A stretch of DNA of 64,000 bases from Bacillus sp. NP157 (lineage in GTDB: Bacteria; Pseudomonadota; Gammaproteobacteria; Xanthomonadales; Rhodanobacteraceae), in NCBI GenBank assembly GCA_018889975.1, contig CP076546.1, positions 1,426,001 to 1,490,000 on the forward strand, given 5' to 3'. A program made the translations under genes and the position numbers. Under the pieces are notes generated by a model. It made no database searches. It saw only the letters and a program-made list of their open reading frames with translations, and was not told where the DNA came from. Positions 44,628 to 52,872 of the stretch are shown piece by piece (the first letter of the stretch is position 1; every line of letters starts with the position of its first letter).

Positions 44628-46010
44628 ATGAAGTTCCACGACTACGCCTTCGGCTGGAAAGCCGCGGGGTTGGGAGCGCTTTGCTGCCTGGCCAGCGCTT
44701 CCGCCTTCGCGCAGGACAGCAGCGACGCCGCCGCCACGGCCCAGCAGGCACCCGCGCAGAACATCTTCCAGCAATGGGCAAAGGACGGCGTGTTCATCCG
44801 CGCCAACCTGATCAACCAGTACGCGACCAATCCGCGCGGGGGCGTGGACCAGGGACGCACCAACGTCGGCCAGTTCAACATCGGCGCCGACCTGGACATG
44901 GACAAGCTGTTCGGAATCACCGGCGGCAGCTTCCATTTCACGGTGTATCGCGATTACGGCAACGGCCTGAACCACGACGTGACCGGCACGTTCGCCAAGC
45001 AGCAATACATCTACAAGAACGAGTTCCCGCAGTGGCACCTGGGCCTGTTCGCATGGGAGCAGAAGTTCCTCGACGACCGCCTCGACGTCCTGTTCGGCCG
45101 GCTCGGCACCACGGCGTACTACGCGCACCTGGCGACCAATTGCCAGTTCATGTCGGGCACGCATTGCGGCGTGCCGCGGCTGATCAATTCCGAGGCGGGC
45201 TACAGCCTGTTGCCGTCGGCGACCTGGGCGCTCAACGTCAATTACAAGCTGACCAGGCATTCGTACATCGAGGCCGGTGCCTACGAGGTCAACCCGACCA
45301 CGTCGGCGAGCAACGGCCTGGATTTCTCGATCGCGAACGCCACCGGCATCACCTACCCCGTGGAATGGGGCTATGTACGGATGGACCCGGCCGAGGACCC
45401 GCACGGCTTTGAAATCAAGGCGGGCGCCTACCTCAGCACCGCGCCGCTCACCGATCCGTTCTACAACACCAGGGGCCAGTCGAAGGGCCTGCACGGCGGC
45501 ACGGCGCGCGAAGCCAATTCAAACCGTTCCGGCGTCTACCTGATGGCCGATCGCGTGGTCTGGCGCCCGGGCAACACCTCGTCGCGCAACCTCGACGTCT
45601 TCGCCGGTATCGCCCACCAGCTGGAAACCGACGAGATCATGCGTCGGCAGATCTACACCGGCTTCGTCCTCACCGGCCCGTTCGCCAGCCGGCCGATCGA
45701 CACCATCGGCCTGTCGCTGTCGTACTTCCGCATGACCGATGCGGAAGAGAAGTACCTGCGCGACGCGCGGATCAAGGCAGGCGGCCGTGGCAGCAACAAC
45801 CCCAACCAGTTCACCGTCGAGTTGAATTACGGCTGGAAACCGGTGCCCGGCATCACGCTGATGCCGAACATCCAGTACCTCATCCATCCGGATAACTCGG
45901 GCATCCCGAACACGAAGGTGCTGCCGAAGAACCTGCTCGTGTACGGCCTGAACATGCAGCTGAACATCTCGCGCCTGTTCGGCCTGCGCCGCGCGCAGAC
46001 GGCCGAATAA
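44628..46010 (+). CDS. Outer membrane porin, carbohydrate/organic acid (OprB-like)
   Basis: A 460-residue porin with a Sec signal (cleavage after SASAFA). The body alternates short hydrophobic strands with turns, and contains VFIRANLINQYATNPRGG, FGRLGTTAYYAHLATNCQF (two cysteines that can form a disulfide) and the closing strand GLNMQLNISRLFGLR, typical of OprB-type 16-strand porins. It is 34 bases after dctA, so it completes the uptake route across both membranes. Porins of this group take sugars or small acids; the operon suggests an acid. Confidence 0.85.
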   Translation: MKFHDYAFGWKAAGLGALCCLASASAFAQDSSDAAATAQQAPAQNIFQQWAKDGVFIRANLINQYATNPRGGVDQGRTNVGQFNIGADLDMDKLFGITGGSFHFTVYRDYGNGLNHDVTGTFAKQQYIYKNEFPQWHLGLFAWEQKFLDDRLDVLFGRLGTTAYYAHLATNCQFMSGTHCGVPRLINSEAGYSLLPSATWALNVNYKLTRHSYIEAGAYEVNPTTSASNGLDFSIANATGITYPVEWGYVRMDPAEDPHGFEIKAGAYLSTAPLTDPFYNTRGQSKGLHGGTAREANSNRSGVYLMADRVVWRPGNTSSRNLDVFAGIAHQLETDEIMRRQIYTGFVLTGPFASRPIDTIGLSLSYFRMTDAEEKYLRDARIKAGGRGSNNPNQFTVELNYGWKPVPGITLMPNIQYLIHPDNSGIPNTKVLPKNLLVYGLNMQLNISRLFGLRRAQTAE

Positions 46011-46014
46011 GCGC

Positions 46015-46464
46015 TCAGCCCTTCGGGCAGGCGTCGCGGCTGTTGTCGGCGATGCCAGCGATCACCCACCGGCCATCCAGCTTCACCAGGTGGACCAGGT
46101 CGGTGCCGCAGTGCTTCACCTGGCCATTGACGAGGAACTCATACGGGGTCCAGATCATGGCCAGGTTGTCGTCGACCTCGACCACGGGATCGTGGATGCG
46201 TTCTTCGATCGCATCCTTGCCCGGCTTGATGTGGTCGACGAAGTCGCCGAGCGACATCCGCACCAGCTTGTCCTTGCGCAGCAGGGCAACGCTGCCTTCC
46301 GGCTGGACCACGGCACGCATCGCGACCTGGTCGGACTTCGCCATGCCGTCGAAGAAGGCGTGCAGTGGTGCGAGCACCGCGGCGTTCGTGCCGGCGGCGT
46401 CGGCCGCGACGGCAGGTGCCGCGGCGACCAGACAGGCAGCCAGGCCAAGCATCCGGATCAACAT
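46015..46464 (-). CDS. Exported NTF2-like protein
   Basis: A 149-residue protein with a signal peptide (MLIRMLGLAACLVAAAPAVA-A). The mature part, AVLAPLHAFFDGMAKSDQV, EGSVALLRK, FVDHIKPGKDAIEERIHDPVVEVDDNLAMIW, is a small SnoaL/NTF2-like barrel and ends with DGRWVIAGIADN. A GGGGG stretch precedes the start at 46464. It is convergent with the porin gene with a four-base gap and is probably unrelated to it. Substrate unknown. The 314-base gap beyond its start contains two REP-like repeats. Confidence 0.8.
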   Translation of the reverse strand: MLIRMLGLAACLVAAAPAVAADAAGTNAAVLAPLHAFFDGMAKSDQVAMRAVVQPEGSVALLRKDKLVRMSLGDFVDHIKPGKDAIEERIHDPVVEVDDNLAMIWTPYEFLVNGQVKHCGTDLVHLVKLDGRWVIAGIADNSRDACPKG

Positions 46465-46485
46465 GGAATAACCCCCCATTCCCAC

Positions 46486-46512
46486 TGTAGGAGCGCACCT
46501 GTGCGCGATGGG
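46486..46512 (+). repeat. REP-like repeat
   Basis: TGTAGGAGCGCACCTGTG followed by CGCGATGGG, a slightly diverged copy of the element at 5521. It pairs with the inverted copy at 46607-46629. Confidence 0.7.
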
Positions 46513-46606
46513 ATTGTGCGGGAAGCCAGCGAGCGTGGACAGGGCTTGGATATGCGAGCTGGAGAATGGTTCTCGGCCGGTGGATGGTTGTTTCCAACGC
46601 AAAATG

Positions 46607-46629
46607 TCGCGCGCAGGCGCGCTCCTACA
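46607..46629 (-). repeat. REP-like repeat, inverted copy
   Basis: TCGCGCGCAGGCGCG then CTCCTACA, the reverse complement of the same element, 95 bases from the copy at 46486. The two could form a long hairpin in the gap before the TonB receptor gene. Confidence 0.7.
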
Positions 46630-46778
46630 ATCGTAGGTTCTTGCGATTCGTGTGATTGGAATCGATCCCTCGCAGAAATCTGCTGCGCCGCCAGATGACA
46701 GCGCCGTGTCGGTCGCCCATCCTGCGGCCGCGAGCGTGTGGGGTCGCTCGTAACATTCATTAAGGACGTGGGGAAAGC

Positions 46779-49688
46779 ATGAATCGTCGCCATCTGACGC
46801 AGGGCCCTGCCGTGCCTGCCATCCGCACGCGCCCGCTCGCCGCCGCCTGTGCCATGGCGTTGCTGCTGGCATCGGGCGCGACCTGGGCACAGGACCAGGC
46901 CAGCCAGGACACCACCCAGCCGCCGGCCAAGACCGATGCAAAATCGGCAAAAGACGCCAAGGCAAAGAAATCGGCCAATCCCGACAACACCGCCACGCTC
47001 GACGCGGTGGTCGTGACCGGCATCCAGGGGGCGATCCAGAACTCGCTGAAGGCCAAGCAGCAGTCCAGCAACATCATCGAAGCCATCTCGGCCGAGGACA
47101 TCGGCAAGCTGCCCGACAGCAGCATCGCCGAAAGCCTCGCCCGCGTGCCCGGCCTGGCCACCCAGCGCATCGACGGCCGCGCCAACCAGATCTCGATCCG
47201 CGGCCTGTCGCCCGACTTCGTCGGCACGACGCTCAACGGCCGCGAACAGGCGACCATCGGCGAAAACCGCGGCGTCGACTTCGACCAGTATCCGTCCGAG
47301 CTCATCAGCGGCGTCACCGTGTACAAGACCCCGGATGCCAGCCTGGTCGGCCAGGGCCTCTCCGGTACCGTCGACCTGCACACCATCCGGCCGCTCGACC
47401 TGCCCAAGGCCGCCTTCGCGGCGAACCTGCGCGGCGAGACCACCGATGGCGGCAGCCTTAACCATGGCAGCGGCGTCGGCGACACCGGCCATCGCGCCAG
47501 TGTTTCGTACATCGACCAGTACTTCGACCACACGCTCGGCCTGGCCGTGGGCTTTGCCCAGCTCGATTCGCCGATCCAGGAGAAGCAGTACCAGGCCTGG
47601 TGGTGGAGCCTCAACAACGGCCCGCAGGGCGCGGAGACCAACTGGGGCGCACCGCATACCCCCGGCATCCCGGACAACGTGCTGTCGCAGGAAGGCATGC
47701 AGCTGCGCGCGAAGTCGCAGAACCAGCTGCGCAACGGCCTGATGACCGTGCTGGAATGGGCGCCCGACGACCATTACCACTCGACCCTGGATCTCTACTA
47801 CTCCACGGTCGACGAGAAGACCCACCTCAACGGCGCGCAGTGGTCGAGCAGCCCCTACGACAACGTGTCGTACTCCAACGTCGGCGTCCAGGACGCCGTG
47901 CCCTATCCGATCGTCACCACCGGCCACATCGACGGCCTGAAGGCGATCCTGCAGAACGAATACACCAAGGAGAAGGACAAGCTCTTCTCGGCCGGCTGGA
48001 ACAACCAGTACGACTTCGGCAACGGCTGGTTCATCAACGCCGACGCCGCGTATTCGATGGCCAAGCGCCGCCTGCACGACGCGTACCTGTTCGCCGGCCT
48101 GCCCGGCGAGGCGACGAGCTCGACCGACTTCTCCAACCCGGCCAATTTCGGCTTCCCGGACTTCACCCCGGGCACCAATTTCGCCGACCCGTCGGTGATC
48201 GGCTTTACCGATCCGAACAACTACGGCTACGACGGCCGCGCGGAATACGACAAGCAGAAAGACACGATCAAGTCATTCCGCCTCGAAGTCAGCCATCCGG
48301 TCGGCTGGATCTTCAGCGACTTCAACCTGGGCGTGAACTACTCCGACCGCGAAAAGACCAAGGACGCGGACGTCTTCTTCGCCTGGCTCAACGGCAACGG
48401 CTCCGACTCGGCGACCTACCAGCCGGGCTTCTCCTCGCCGATCGATCCCTCGTTCCTCAGCGGCGTCACCGACCTGAGCTACGGCGGCATCCCCGGCATC
48501 GTGAACTACGACGTGATGCGCGCGCTCGGCAGCCAGTACTACCTGACCCAGCGCAATGGCCAGGCCGACTGGAGCCGCAATTACACGGTGCGCGAAAAGG
48601 TCCCGGTCGCGTACATCAAGTTCAACCTCGACACCTCGGCCGGTGGCGTGCCGATCACCGGCAACATGGGCGTGCAGGTGGTCCGAACCGACCAGTCGTC
48701 GCAGGCGCTGCAGACCAATGGCGACACCCTGGTCGGACGGATCTCCGACGGCGCGCGTTACACCAAGGTGCTGCCCAGCCTGAACGTCGTCGCCGAAGTC
48801 GCCGACAAGCAGTTCCTGCGTTTCGGCCTGGCCAAGACGATGGCCCGCGGCCGCATCGACGACGAAAAGGTCGCGACCTCGGCCGGCGTCGCCCAGGTCA
48901 CCGACGGCCCCGCGGCGGGCCAGGTGCTGTGGTCCGGCAGCGGCGGCAACCCGCAGCTGAAGCCGTACATCGCGGTGGGCGTGGACCTGTCGTGGGAGAA
49001 GTACTTCGGCGATGCGAGCTACGTCGCCGCGGCGGTGTTCGGCAAGAACCTGCTGAACTACATCTACAACCAGACCGTCCTCGACTACGACTTCTCCAAG
49101 TACACCAACGACAACCCGACGCTGACCCCGACCAGCACGGTCGGCTCGTTCACGACCCCGCAAAACGGCACCGGCGGCAAGGTCAAGGGCCTGGAATTGC
49201 AGGCCGGCATCGAAGGCAAGCTGCTCACTCCGGCGCTGGATGGTTTCGGTGCACAGGGCAACTTCTCGTTGACCAACAGCACCCTGCCGGTGAGCGCGGT
49301 GTCGAGCATCCCGGGCAGCCCGAGCACCCTGCCCGGCCTGTCGCGCAAGGTCGCCAACCTGGCCCTGTACTACGAAAAGTACGGCTGGTCGTTCCGCATC
49401 GCCGAACGCTATCGCTCCTCGTTCACCGGTGAAGCGGTCGCACTGTTCGACCAGCTCGGCTACCAGACGATCCTGCCCGATCGCCAGACCGACCTGCAGA
49501 TCGGTTACGAGTTCGAACAGGGGCGCTTCAAGGGCCTGTCGTACCTGTTGCAGGTAAACAACCTGACCAACTCGCCGGAAAAGTGGAAACAGACGTCGGC
49601 GTTGCCGAACAACGTCAGCGTCGGCCGTCCGCTGGAATACAACACCTTCGGCCGGACCTTCATGCTTGGCGTGAACTTCAAGATGTAA
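46779..49688 (+). CDS. TonB-dependent receptor
   Basis: A 969-residue outer-membrane receptor with a signal peptide (MALLLASGATWA), a TonB-box region (ATLDAVVVTG), the plug domain with KLPDSSIAESLARVPG, ISIRGLSPDFVGTTLNG and SELISGVTVYKTPDASL, and a 22-strand barrel ending in the aromatic-tail signal FGRTFMLGVNFKM. This is the Caulobacter/xanthomonad class of receptors linked to carbohydrate uptake. It stands alone with a GGGGAAA ribosome binding site; no sugar-use genes are next to it. Ligand unknown. Its last bases overlap a small antisense gene. Confidence 0.92.
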   Translation: MNRRHLTQGPAVPAIRTRPLAAACAMALLLASGATWAQDQASQDTTQPPAKTDAKSAKDAKAKKSANPDNTATLDAVVVTGIQGAIQNSLKAKQQSSNIIEAISAEDIGKLPDSSIAESLARVPGLATQRIDGRANQISIRGLSPDFVGTTLNGREQATIGENRGVDFDQYPSELISGVTVYKTPDASLVGQGLSGTVDLHTIRPLDLPKAAFAANLRGETTDGGSLNHGSGVGDTGHRASVSYIDQYFDHTLGLAVGFAQLDSPIQEKQYQAWWWSLNNGPQGAETNWGAPHTPGIPDNVLSQEGMQLRAKSQNQLRNGLMTVLEWAPDDHYHSTLDLYYSTVDEKTHLNGAQWSSSPYDNVSYSNVGVQDAVPYPIVTTGHIDGLKAILQNEYTKEKDKLFSAGWNNQYDFGNGWFINADAAYSMAKRRLHDAYLFAGLPGEATSSTDFSNPANFGFPDFTPGTNFADPSVIGFTDPNNYGYDGRAEYDKQKDTIKSFRLEVSHPVGWIFSDFNLGVNYSDREKTKDADVFFAWLNGNGSDSATYQPGFSSPIDPSFLSGVTDLSYGGIPGIVNYDVMRALGSQYYLTQRNGQADWSRNYTVREKVPVAYIKFNLDTSAGGVPITGNMGVQVVRTDQSSQALQTNGDTLVGRISDGARYTKVLPSLNVVAEVADKQFLRFGLAKTMARGRIDDEKVATSAGVAQVTDGPAAGQVLWSGSGGNPQLKPYIAVGVDLSWEKYFGDASYVAAAVFGKNLLNYIYNQTVLDYDFSKYTNDNPTLTPTSTVGSFTTPQNGTGGKVKGLELQAGIEGKLLTPALDGFGAQGNFSLTNSTLPVSAVSSIPGSPSTLPGLSRKVANLALYYEKYGWSFRIAERYRSSFTGEAVALFDQLGYQTILPDRQTDLQIGYEFEQGRFKGLSYLLQVNNLTNSPEKWKQTSALPNNVSVGRPLEYNTFGRTFMLGVNFKM

Positions 49689-49812
49689 CCGGGCTGGGCG
49701 TCGTGCACGCCCAGCAGGGCACGGTCACCCGGCAGCCGACTTCTTCGTCGACGTAGGTGACCTCGCCCGTTCCCTGGCAGATCGGACAAACGGTGGCGGT
49801 GTCTCCGGGCAT
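49678..49812 (-). CDS. Tiny zinc-ribbon-like protein with two CxxC motifs
   Basis: A 44-residue reading from ATG 49812: after MPGDTATV comes CPICQGTGEVTYVDEE, then VGCRVTVPCWAC. The CxxCxGxG and CxxC spacing resembles one DnaJ-type zinc-finger repeat. It ends 11 bases inside the TonB receptor gene's 3' end and is separated by only 9 bases from the AraC gene upstream on the same strand, so it is likely co-transcribed with it. The preserved cysteine pattern argues for a real small protein; translation is not proven. Confidence 0.55.
   Translation of the reverse strand: MPGDTATVCPICQGTGEVTYVDEEVGCRVTVPCWACTTPSPVTS
49694..49714. terminator. Hairpin after the TonB receptor stop codon
   Basis: CTGGGCGT-CGTGC-ACGCCCAG is a perfect eight-pair stem, six bases after the TonB receptor stop. 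It has no T run, so it is only a possible terminator or RNA-stabilising hairpin. It also lies inside the small antisense gene. Confidence 0.4.
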
Positions 49813-49820
49813 CGCCACCG

Positions 49821-50741
49821 TTATACGCCACCGCTCCGGCGGAAGCGCGCCGGTGTGTTCCCCATCACGCGCAGGAAGGTCTTGCCGAAGGCCGACTCCG
49901 ATCGGTAACCCACGCGCTCGGCAACCGCCGCCGCCGTCAGATCGCCCTTGCGCAGCATTTCCGCGGCCAGGTGCATGCGCAACAGGGTCAGCACCTCGTG
50001 CGGCGACTGCTTGCCGCGCGCCTCGAAGTGGCGAGCGAAGGTCGCCCGCGACATCGCCGCCTGCGCGGCCAGCGATTCCACCGTCCACTCGCGCTCGGGC
50101 TCGCGCAACATCGCCAGCATGGCCCGGCCGAGGCGCGGATCGGCAAGCAGGGTAAGCAGCGATGGCGGCATGTGCCCGCCACTGAGCTGCGCGCGCAGGG
50201 CGAAGACCAGCAAGGCCTGGCTCAGCGCCGTGACGACGGCGAGTGCACCAGGCGCAAGCTCGCCGACTTCCACGCGGAACAGGTTGACGATGGCTTCCAG
50301 CGTGGCCATGCCGTGGTGGTCGACGAGCGATACCTGCAGGACATCGGGCAGGCTGGCGAACAGCAGGTGCCCGGCATCGCGTGCATGCATGAAGCGCCCG
50401 CACAGCAGGTCCAGCGTGGCGCCTTCGCCCGGGGTCCGCTTGATCGTGAGCGGCCCCGACGTGTCCACGCTCACCGGCCCTTCAGCGTGGATCCCATGGC
50501 TGTCGCGGACCCGGTGCGTCGTGCCGTGCGGCAGGATGATGAGATCGCCTGCACGCATCGGCAGCGTGCGCCGGCCGGGCAGTTCGATCACGCCCTCGCC
50601 GGCCAGCACGAGGTGGAACGGCGCCTCGCCCGGGCCTGCATCCTCGTGATCCATGCTGAAGCCGCCGGCCAGCTGGCAACGCAGGTCCAGCGCGCCGCGC
50701 ACGCGGGCCAGCTCCAGGATACGGGTCAGTGCGTCCATCAT
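49821..50741 (-). CDS. AraC-family regulator with cupin sensor domain
   Basis: A 306-residue regulator. The N-terminal cupin_6-type domain (LRCQLAGGFSMDHEDAGPGE, MRAGDLIILPHGTTHRV) probably binds a small ligand. The C-terminal AraC double helix-turn-helix covers about 205-306 (LAAQAAMSRATFARHFEARG and VAERVGYRSESAFGKTFLR). Starts at ATG 50741. It is in the same direction as the tiny zinc-ribbon gene downstream. AraC proteins of this class often regulate neighbouring oxidoreductase genes or an adjacent exported protein; its targets cannot be read off here. Confidence 0.88.
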   Translation of the reverse strand: MMDALTRILELARVRGALDLRCQLAGGFSMDHEDAGPGEAPFHLVLAGEGVIELPGRRTLPMRAGDLIILPHGTTHRVRDSHGIHAEGPVSVDTSGPLTIKRTPGEGATLDLLCGRFMHARDAGHLLFASLPDVLQVSLVDHHGMATLEAIVNLFRVEVGELAPGALAVVTALSQALLVFALRAQLSGGHMPPSLLTLLADPRLGRAMLAMLREPEREWTVESLAAQAAMSRATFARHFEARGKQSPHEVLTLLRMHLAAEMLRKGDLTAAAVAERVGYRSESAFGKTFLRVMGNTPARFRRSGGV

Positions 50742-50804
50742 CAGGCCAGCCGCGAGGGTGTCGCGAGTATCGGCAGCGCCGACGTACCCGGCAAGTCCGC
50801 GCGA

Positions 50805-51410
50805 TTACAGCCGGTAGCCGAAGCTCGCGCCGTACACCCAGGGGTCGACGTGCACGGTGCCGACGCGGGCGCCGTTGACCTTCACCTTCGCGTCGAGATC
50901 GATGTAGCGGGCATCCACCGTGAACGTCCAGCGCTCGTCCAGGTGGATGTCGACGCCGGCGTGCCCGGCTGCGCCCCAGCTGTTGCCGACGTCGACCCGC
51001 GTGCCCTGCAAGGCGTTGCGCCCGTTCGCATCGAAGAACCAGGTGTAGTTCACGCCGGCGCCCACGAACGGCGACACGCGGGCGCCCTCCATGAAGTGGT
51101 AGTTCACGCCGAGAACGGGCGGCAGCTGCTTGACGCTGACGGCGCGGCTGCCGGCCAGGCGCACTTCGTGCTGGAACGGCAGCGCGGCGAGCGCTTCCAC
51201 CGTCCAGCCCGGCGCGAAGCGGTATTCCACGCTGAGGGTCGGGCGGGTGCCCTTGCTCACGCTGGAGCGCATGCCGGCGATCTCGCCGGTGGTGGAGGCC
51301 GGGTCGACGACGTGGGCGCCGAAGTGCAGGGTCCAGGGGCCGTCGGCGGCCTGCGCCGCGACGGGTGCGGCAAGGACGAGGGCGGCGGCGAGGGAAACGA
51401 TATGACGCAC
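50805..51410 (-). CDS. ompW: Outer membrane protein OmpW family
   Basis: A 201-residue eight-stranded barrel protein with a signal peptide ending AQA-A. It shows the OmpW signatures: PTLSVEYRFAPGWTVEAL near the start, LPPVLGVNYHFM, FVGAGVNYTWFF and the end strand VDPWVYGASFGYRL. OmpW forms a narrow hydrophobic channel for small nonpolar molecules; in E. coli it is induced by FNR under low oxygen. Here it lies 90 bases downstream of an fnr gene, in the same direction, with a candidate FNR-like site upstream. Confidence 0.9.
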   Translation of the reverse strand: MRHIVSLAAALVLAAPVAAQAADGPWTLHFGAHVVDPASTTGEIAGMRSSVSKGTRPTLSVEYRFAPGWTVEALAALPFQHEVRLAGSRAVSVKQLPPVLGVNYHFMEGARVSPFVGAGVNYTWFFDANGRNALQGTRVDVGNSWGAAGHAGVDIHLDERWTFTVDARYIDLDAKVKVNGARVGTVHVDPWVYGASFGYRL

Positions 51411-51489
51411 GGGGATGCTCCTTGTGGGCTGTGCCCGGCCATGGGTGGCCTGGCAAGCGCAAGGTTAGGAACCCGCGCCATCCACCTTC

Positions 51490-51503
51490 CTGATCCCGCT
51501 CAG
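51490..51503. promoter_or_regulatory. Weak FNR-type dyad upstream of ompW
   Basis: CTGAG-CGGG-ATCAG (minus strand) has the TTGAT-N4-ATCAA spacing but three mismatches; it lies 80 bases before the ompW start and at the end of the fnr gene. It may be an FNR site for ompW. Confidence 0.25.
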
Positions 51504-52243
51504 TTCTTCCGGCGATCGCCCGCGCCGTCGGGAAGGCACAACGCATCGAGCAGGTCGCGCCGATGGATCCGCAGGTGCCGGCCGCTGGCCGACAGCACGC
51601 CCTGTTCTTCCATGCGCCCCAAGGCCCGGCTCACCGTTTCCACGGCGATGCCAAGGTAGCCGGCGATATCGGAGCGGCCCATCGGCAGGCGTACGCAGTC
51701 GGTCGGGCGCGACAACCTGTCGTAGCGCGCGAGCAGCGCGCGCAGGAACAACGCGACCCGCTCCAGTGCCGGCTGGCGGGCCATCGCACGCGCATGCTCC
51801 TGCGCACTGGCCACTTCGCTGCCCAGCACGCGCATCATCTTTCGCTGCAAGCCGGGCATCTGCTGGAACAGCTCTTCCAGGCGTGCGTACGGCACCTCGC
51901 ATAACGTGGTGCGCTCCAGTGCCGTGGCGACGGTGCGATGGGTGTCGTCGACCAACGCGTCAACGCCGAGGATCTCCCCCGGCAGGCGGAAGCCAAGCAC
52001 CAGTTCGGTGCCCTCGGCCTCGTCCATCGCGACGCGCACGGCGCCCGAACGCACCACGTACAGCGAGGTGAAAGGCTGGCCCTGGCGATAGACACTGTCG
52101 CCGCGCTGCAGGGTGCTGCGCTGGCGGGTGAGGCGGTCGAGGCGGGCGAGGCCACCCTCATCGATATGCGCTGGCAGGCAGACCGCGTGCAGTCCACATT
52201 GGCTGCAACCGAGGCGCGCCGCCGGGTAGTCAGGATCGGGCAT
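51500..52243 (-). CDS. fnr: FNR-type oxygen-sensing Crp/Fnr regulator
   Basis: A 247-residue Crp-family regulator with the four-cysteine set of FNR: Cys13, Cys16 and Cys22 (CSQCGLHAVC) near the N-terminus and Cys115 (ERTTLCEVPYARLEEL), which ligate an oxygen-labile [4Fe-4S] cluster. A cNMP-like beta-roll and a C-terminal HTH (MGRSDIAGYLGIAVETVSRAL) with the E-SR DNA-contact pattern complete it. AAGGAG upstream fixes the ATG at 52243. In the absence of oxygen it would activate respiration and ompW. It is divergent from the AhpD-like gene. Confidence 0.9.
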   Translation of the reverse strand: MPDPDYPAARLGCSQCGLHAVCLPAHIDEGGLARLDRLTRQRSTLQRGDSVYRQGQPFTSLYVVRSGAVRVAMDEAEGTELVLGFRLPGEILGVDALVDDTHRTVATALERTTLCEVPYARLEELFQQMPGLQRKMMRVLGSEVASAQEHARAMARQPALERVALFLRALLARYDRLSRPTDCVRLPMGRSDIAGYLGIAVETVSRALGRMEEQGVLSASGRHLRIHRRDLLDALCLPDGAGDRRKN

Positions 52244-52455
52244 GAGAGCTCCTTCTCGGGTGTTCGACAACGCGCGACGGTAACAGCGGTCGGGCGTGGC
52301 GCCGCCCGGCGTCAGCTCGCTGCGGCGTTATGGCACGGGTGAGACGAATTCGCCAAAACACGGCGCATCCGGGCATTTGGCCGCGCACCCGCTGGTGACA
52401 CTATGACTGGCACGGGTGGCGCATCCCGCGCGGCCCGACCGATGGAGACACGATC

Positions 52456-52800
52456 ATGCTTGACTGGGTTGCCTACCGCGATGAACTGATGGGCCGTATC
52501 GGCGAGATCGGCAAGCTGAGCCCCGGCACCGTCCAGGGTTACCAGACGCTCTCGTCCGCCGGCGCGAAGACCAACCACCTCGACGCGAAGACGCGCGAGC
52601 TGATTTCGCTGGCGGTGGCGGTGACGACCCGCTGCGATGGCTGTATCACCGTGCATACGGCCGCGGCGCTGAAACACGGCGCCACCCGCGAGGAGATCAC
52701 CGAAGCCCTCGGCGTGGCGATCGCCATGAACGCCGGTGCCGCGCTGGTGTACTCGGCGCGCGTGATGGATGCCGCCGACGCCTACGCGAAGCAGGCGTGA
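52456..52800 (+). CDS. Carboxymuconolactone decarboxylase/AhpD-like protein
   Basis: A 114-residue all-helical protein of the CMD family with the catalytic C60DGCITVH67 motif (Cys60, Cys63, His67) plus Glu48, the AhpD redox set. Such proteins act as small thiol peroxidase or disulfide reductases, though the family name comes from aromatic degradation. GGAGAC eight bases upstream supports the start. It is monocistronic, divergent from fnr with a 212-base gap. Confidence 0.9.
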   Translation: MLDWVAYRDELMGRIGEIGKLSPGTVQGYQTLSSAGAKTNHLDAKTRELISLAVAVTTRCDGCITVHTAAALKHGATREEITEALGVAIAMNAGAALVYSARVMDAADAYAKQA

Positions 52801-52872
52801 GATCGCGTTCGCGCGGACAGGCTCCCGCCCTACGGCAGGAACTGCCCGCGCATCGCGGCGCGACGATACGGC

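Noticed and set aside
46458..48077. A 539-codon minus-strand frame over the TonB receptor start
   Set aside because: Runs through the receptor plug domain on the other strand; no signal, no family.
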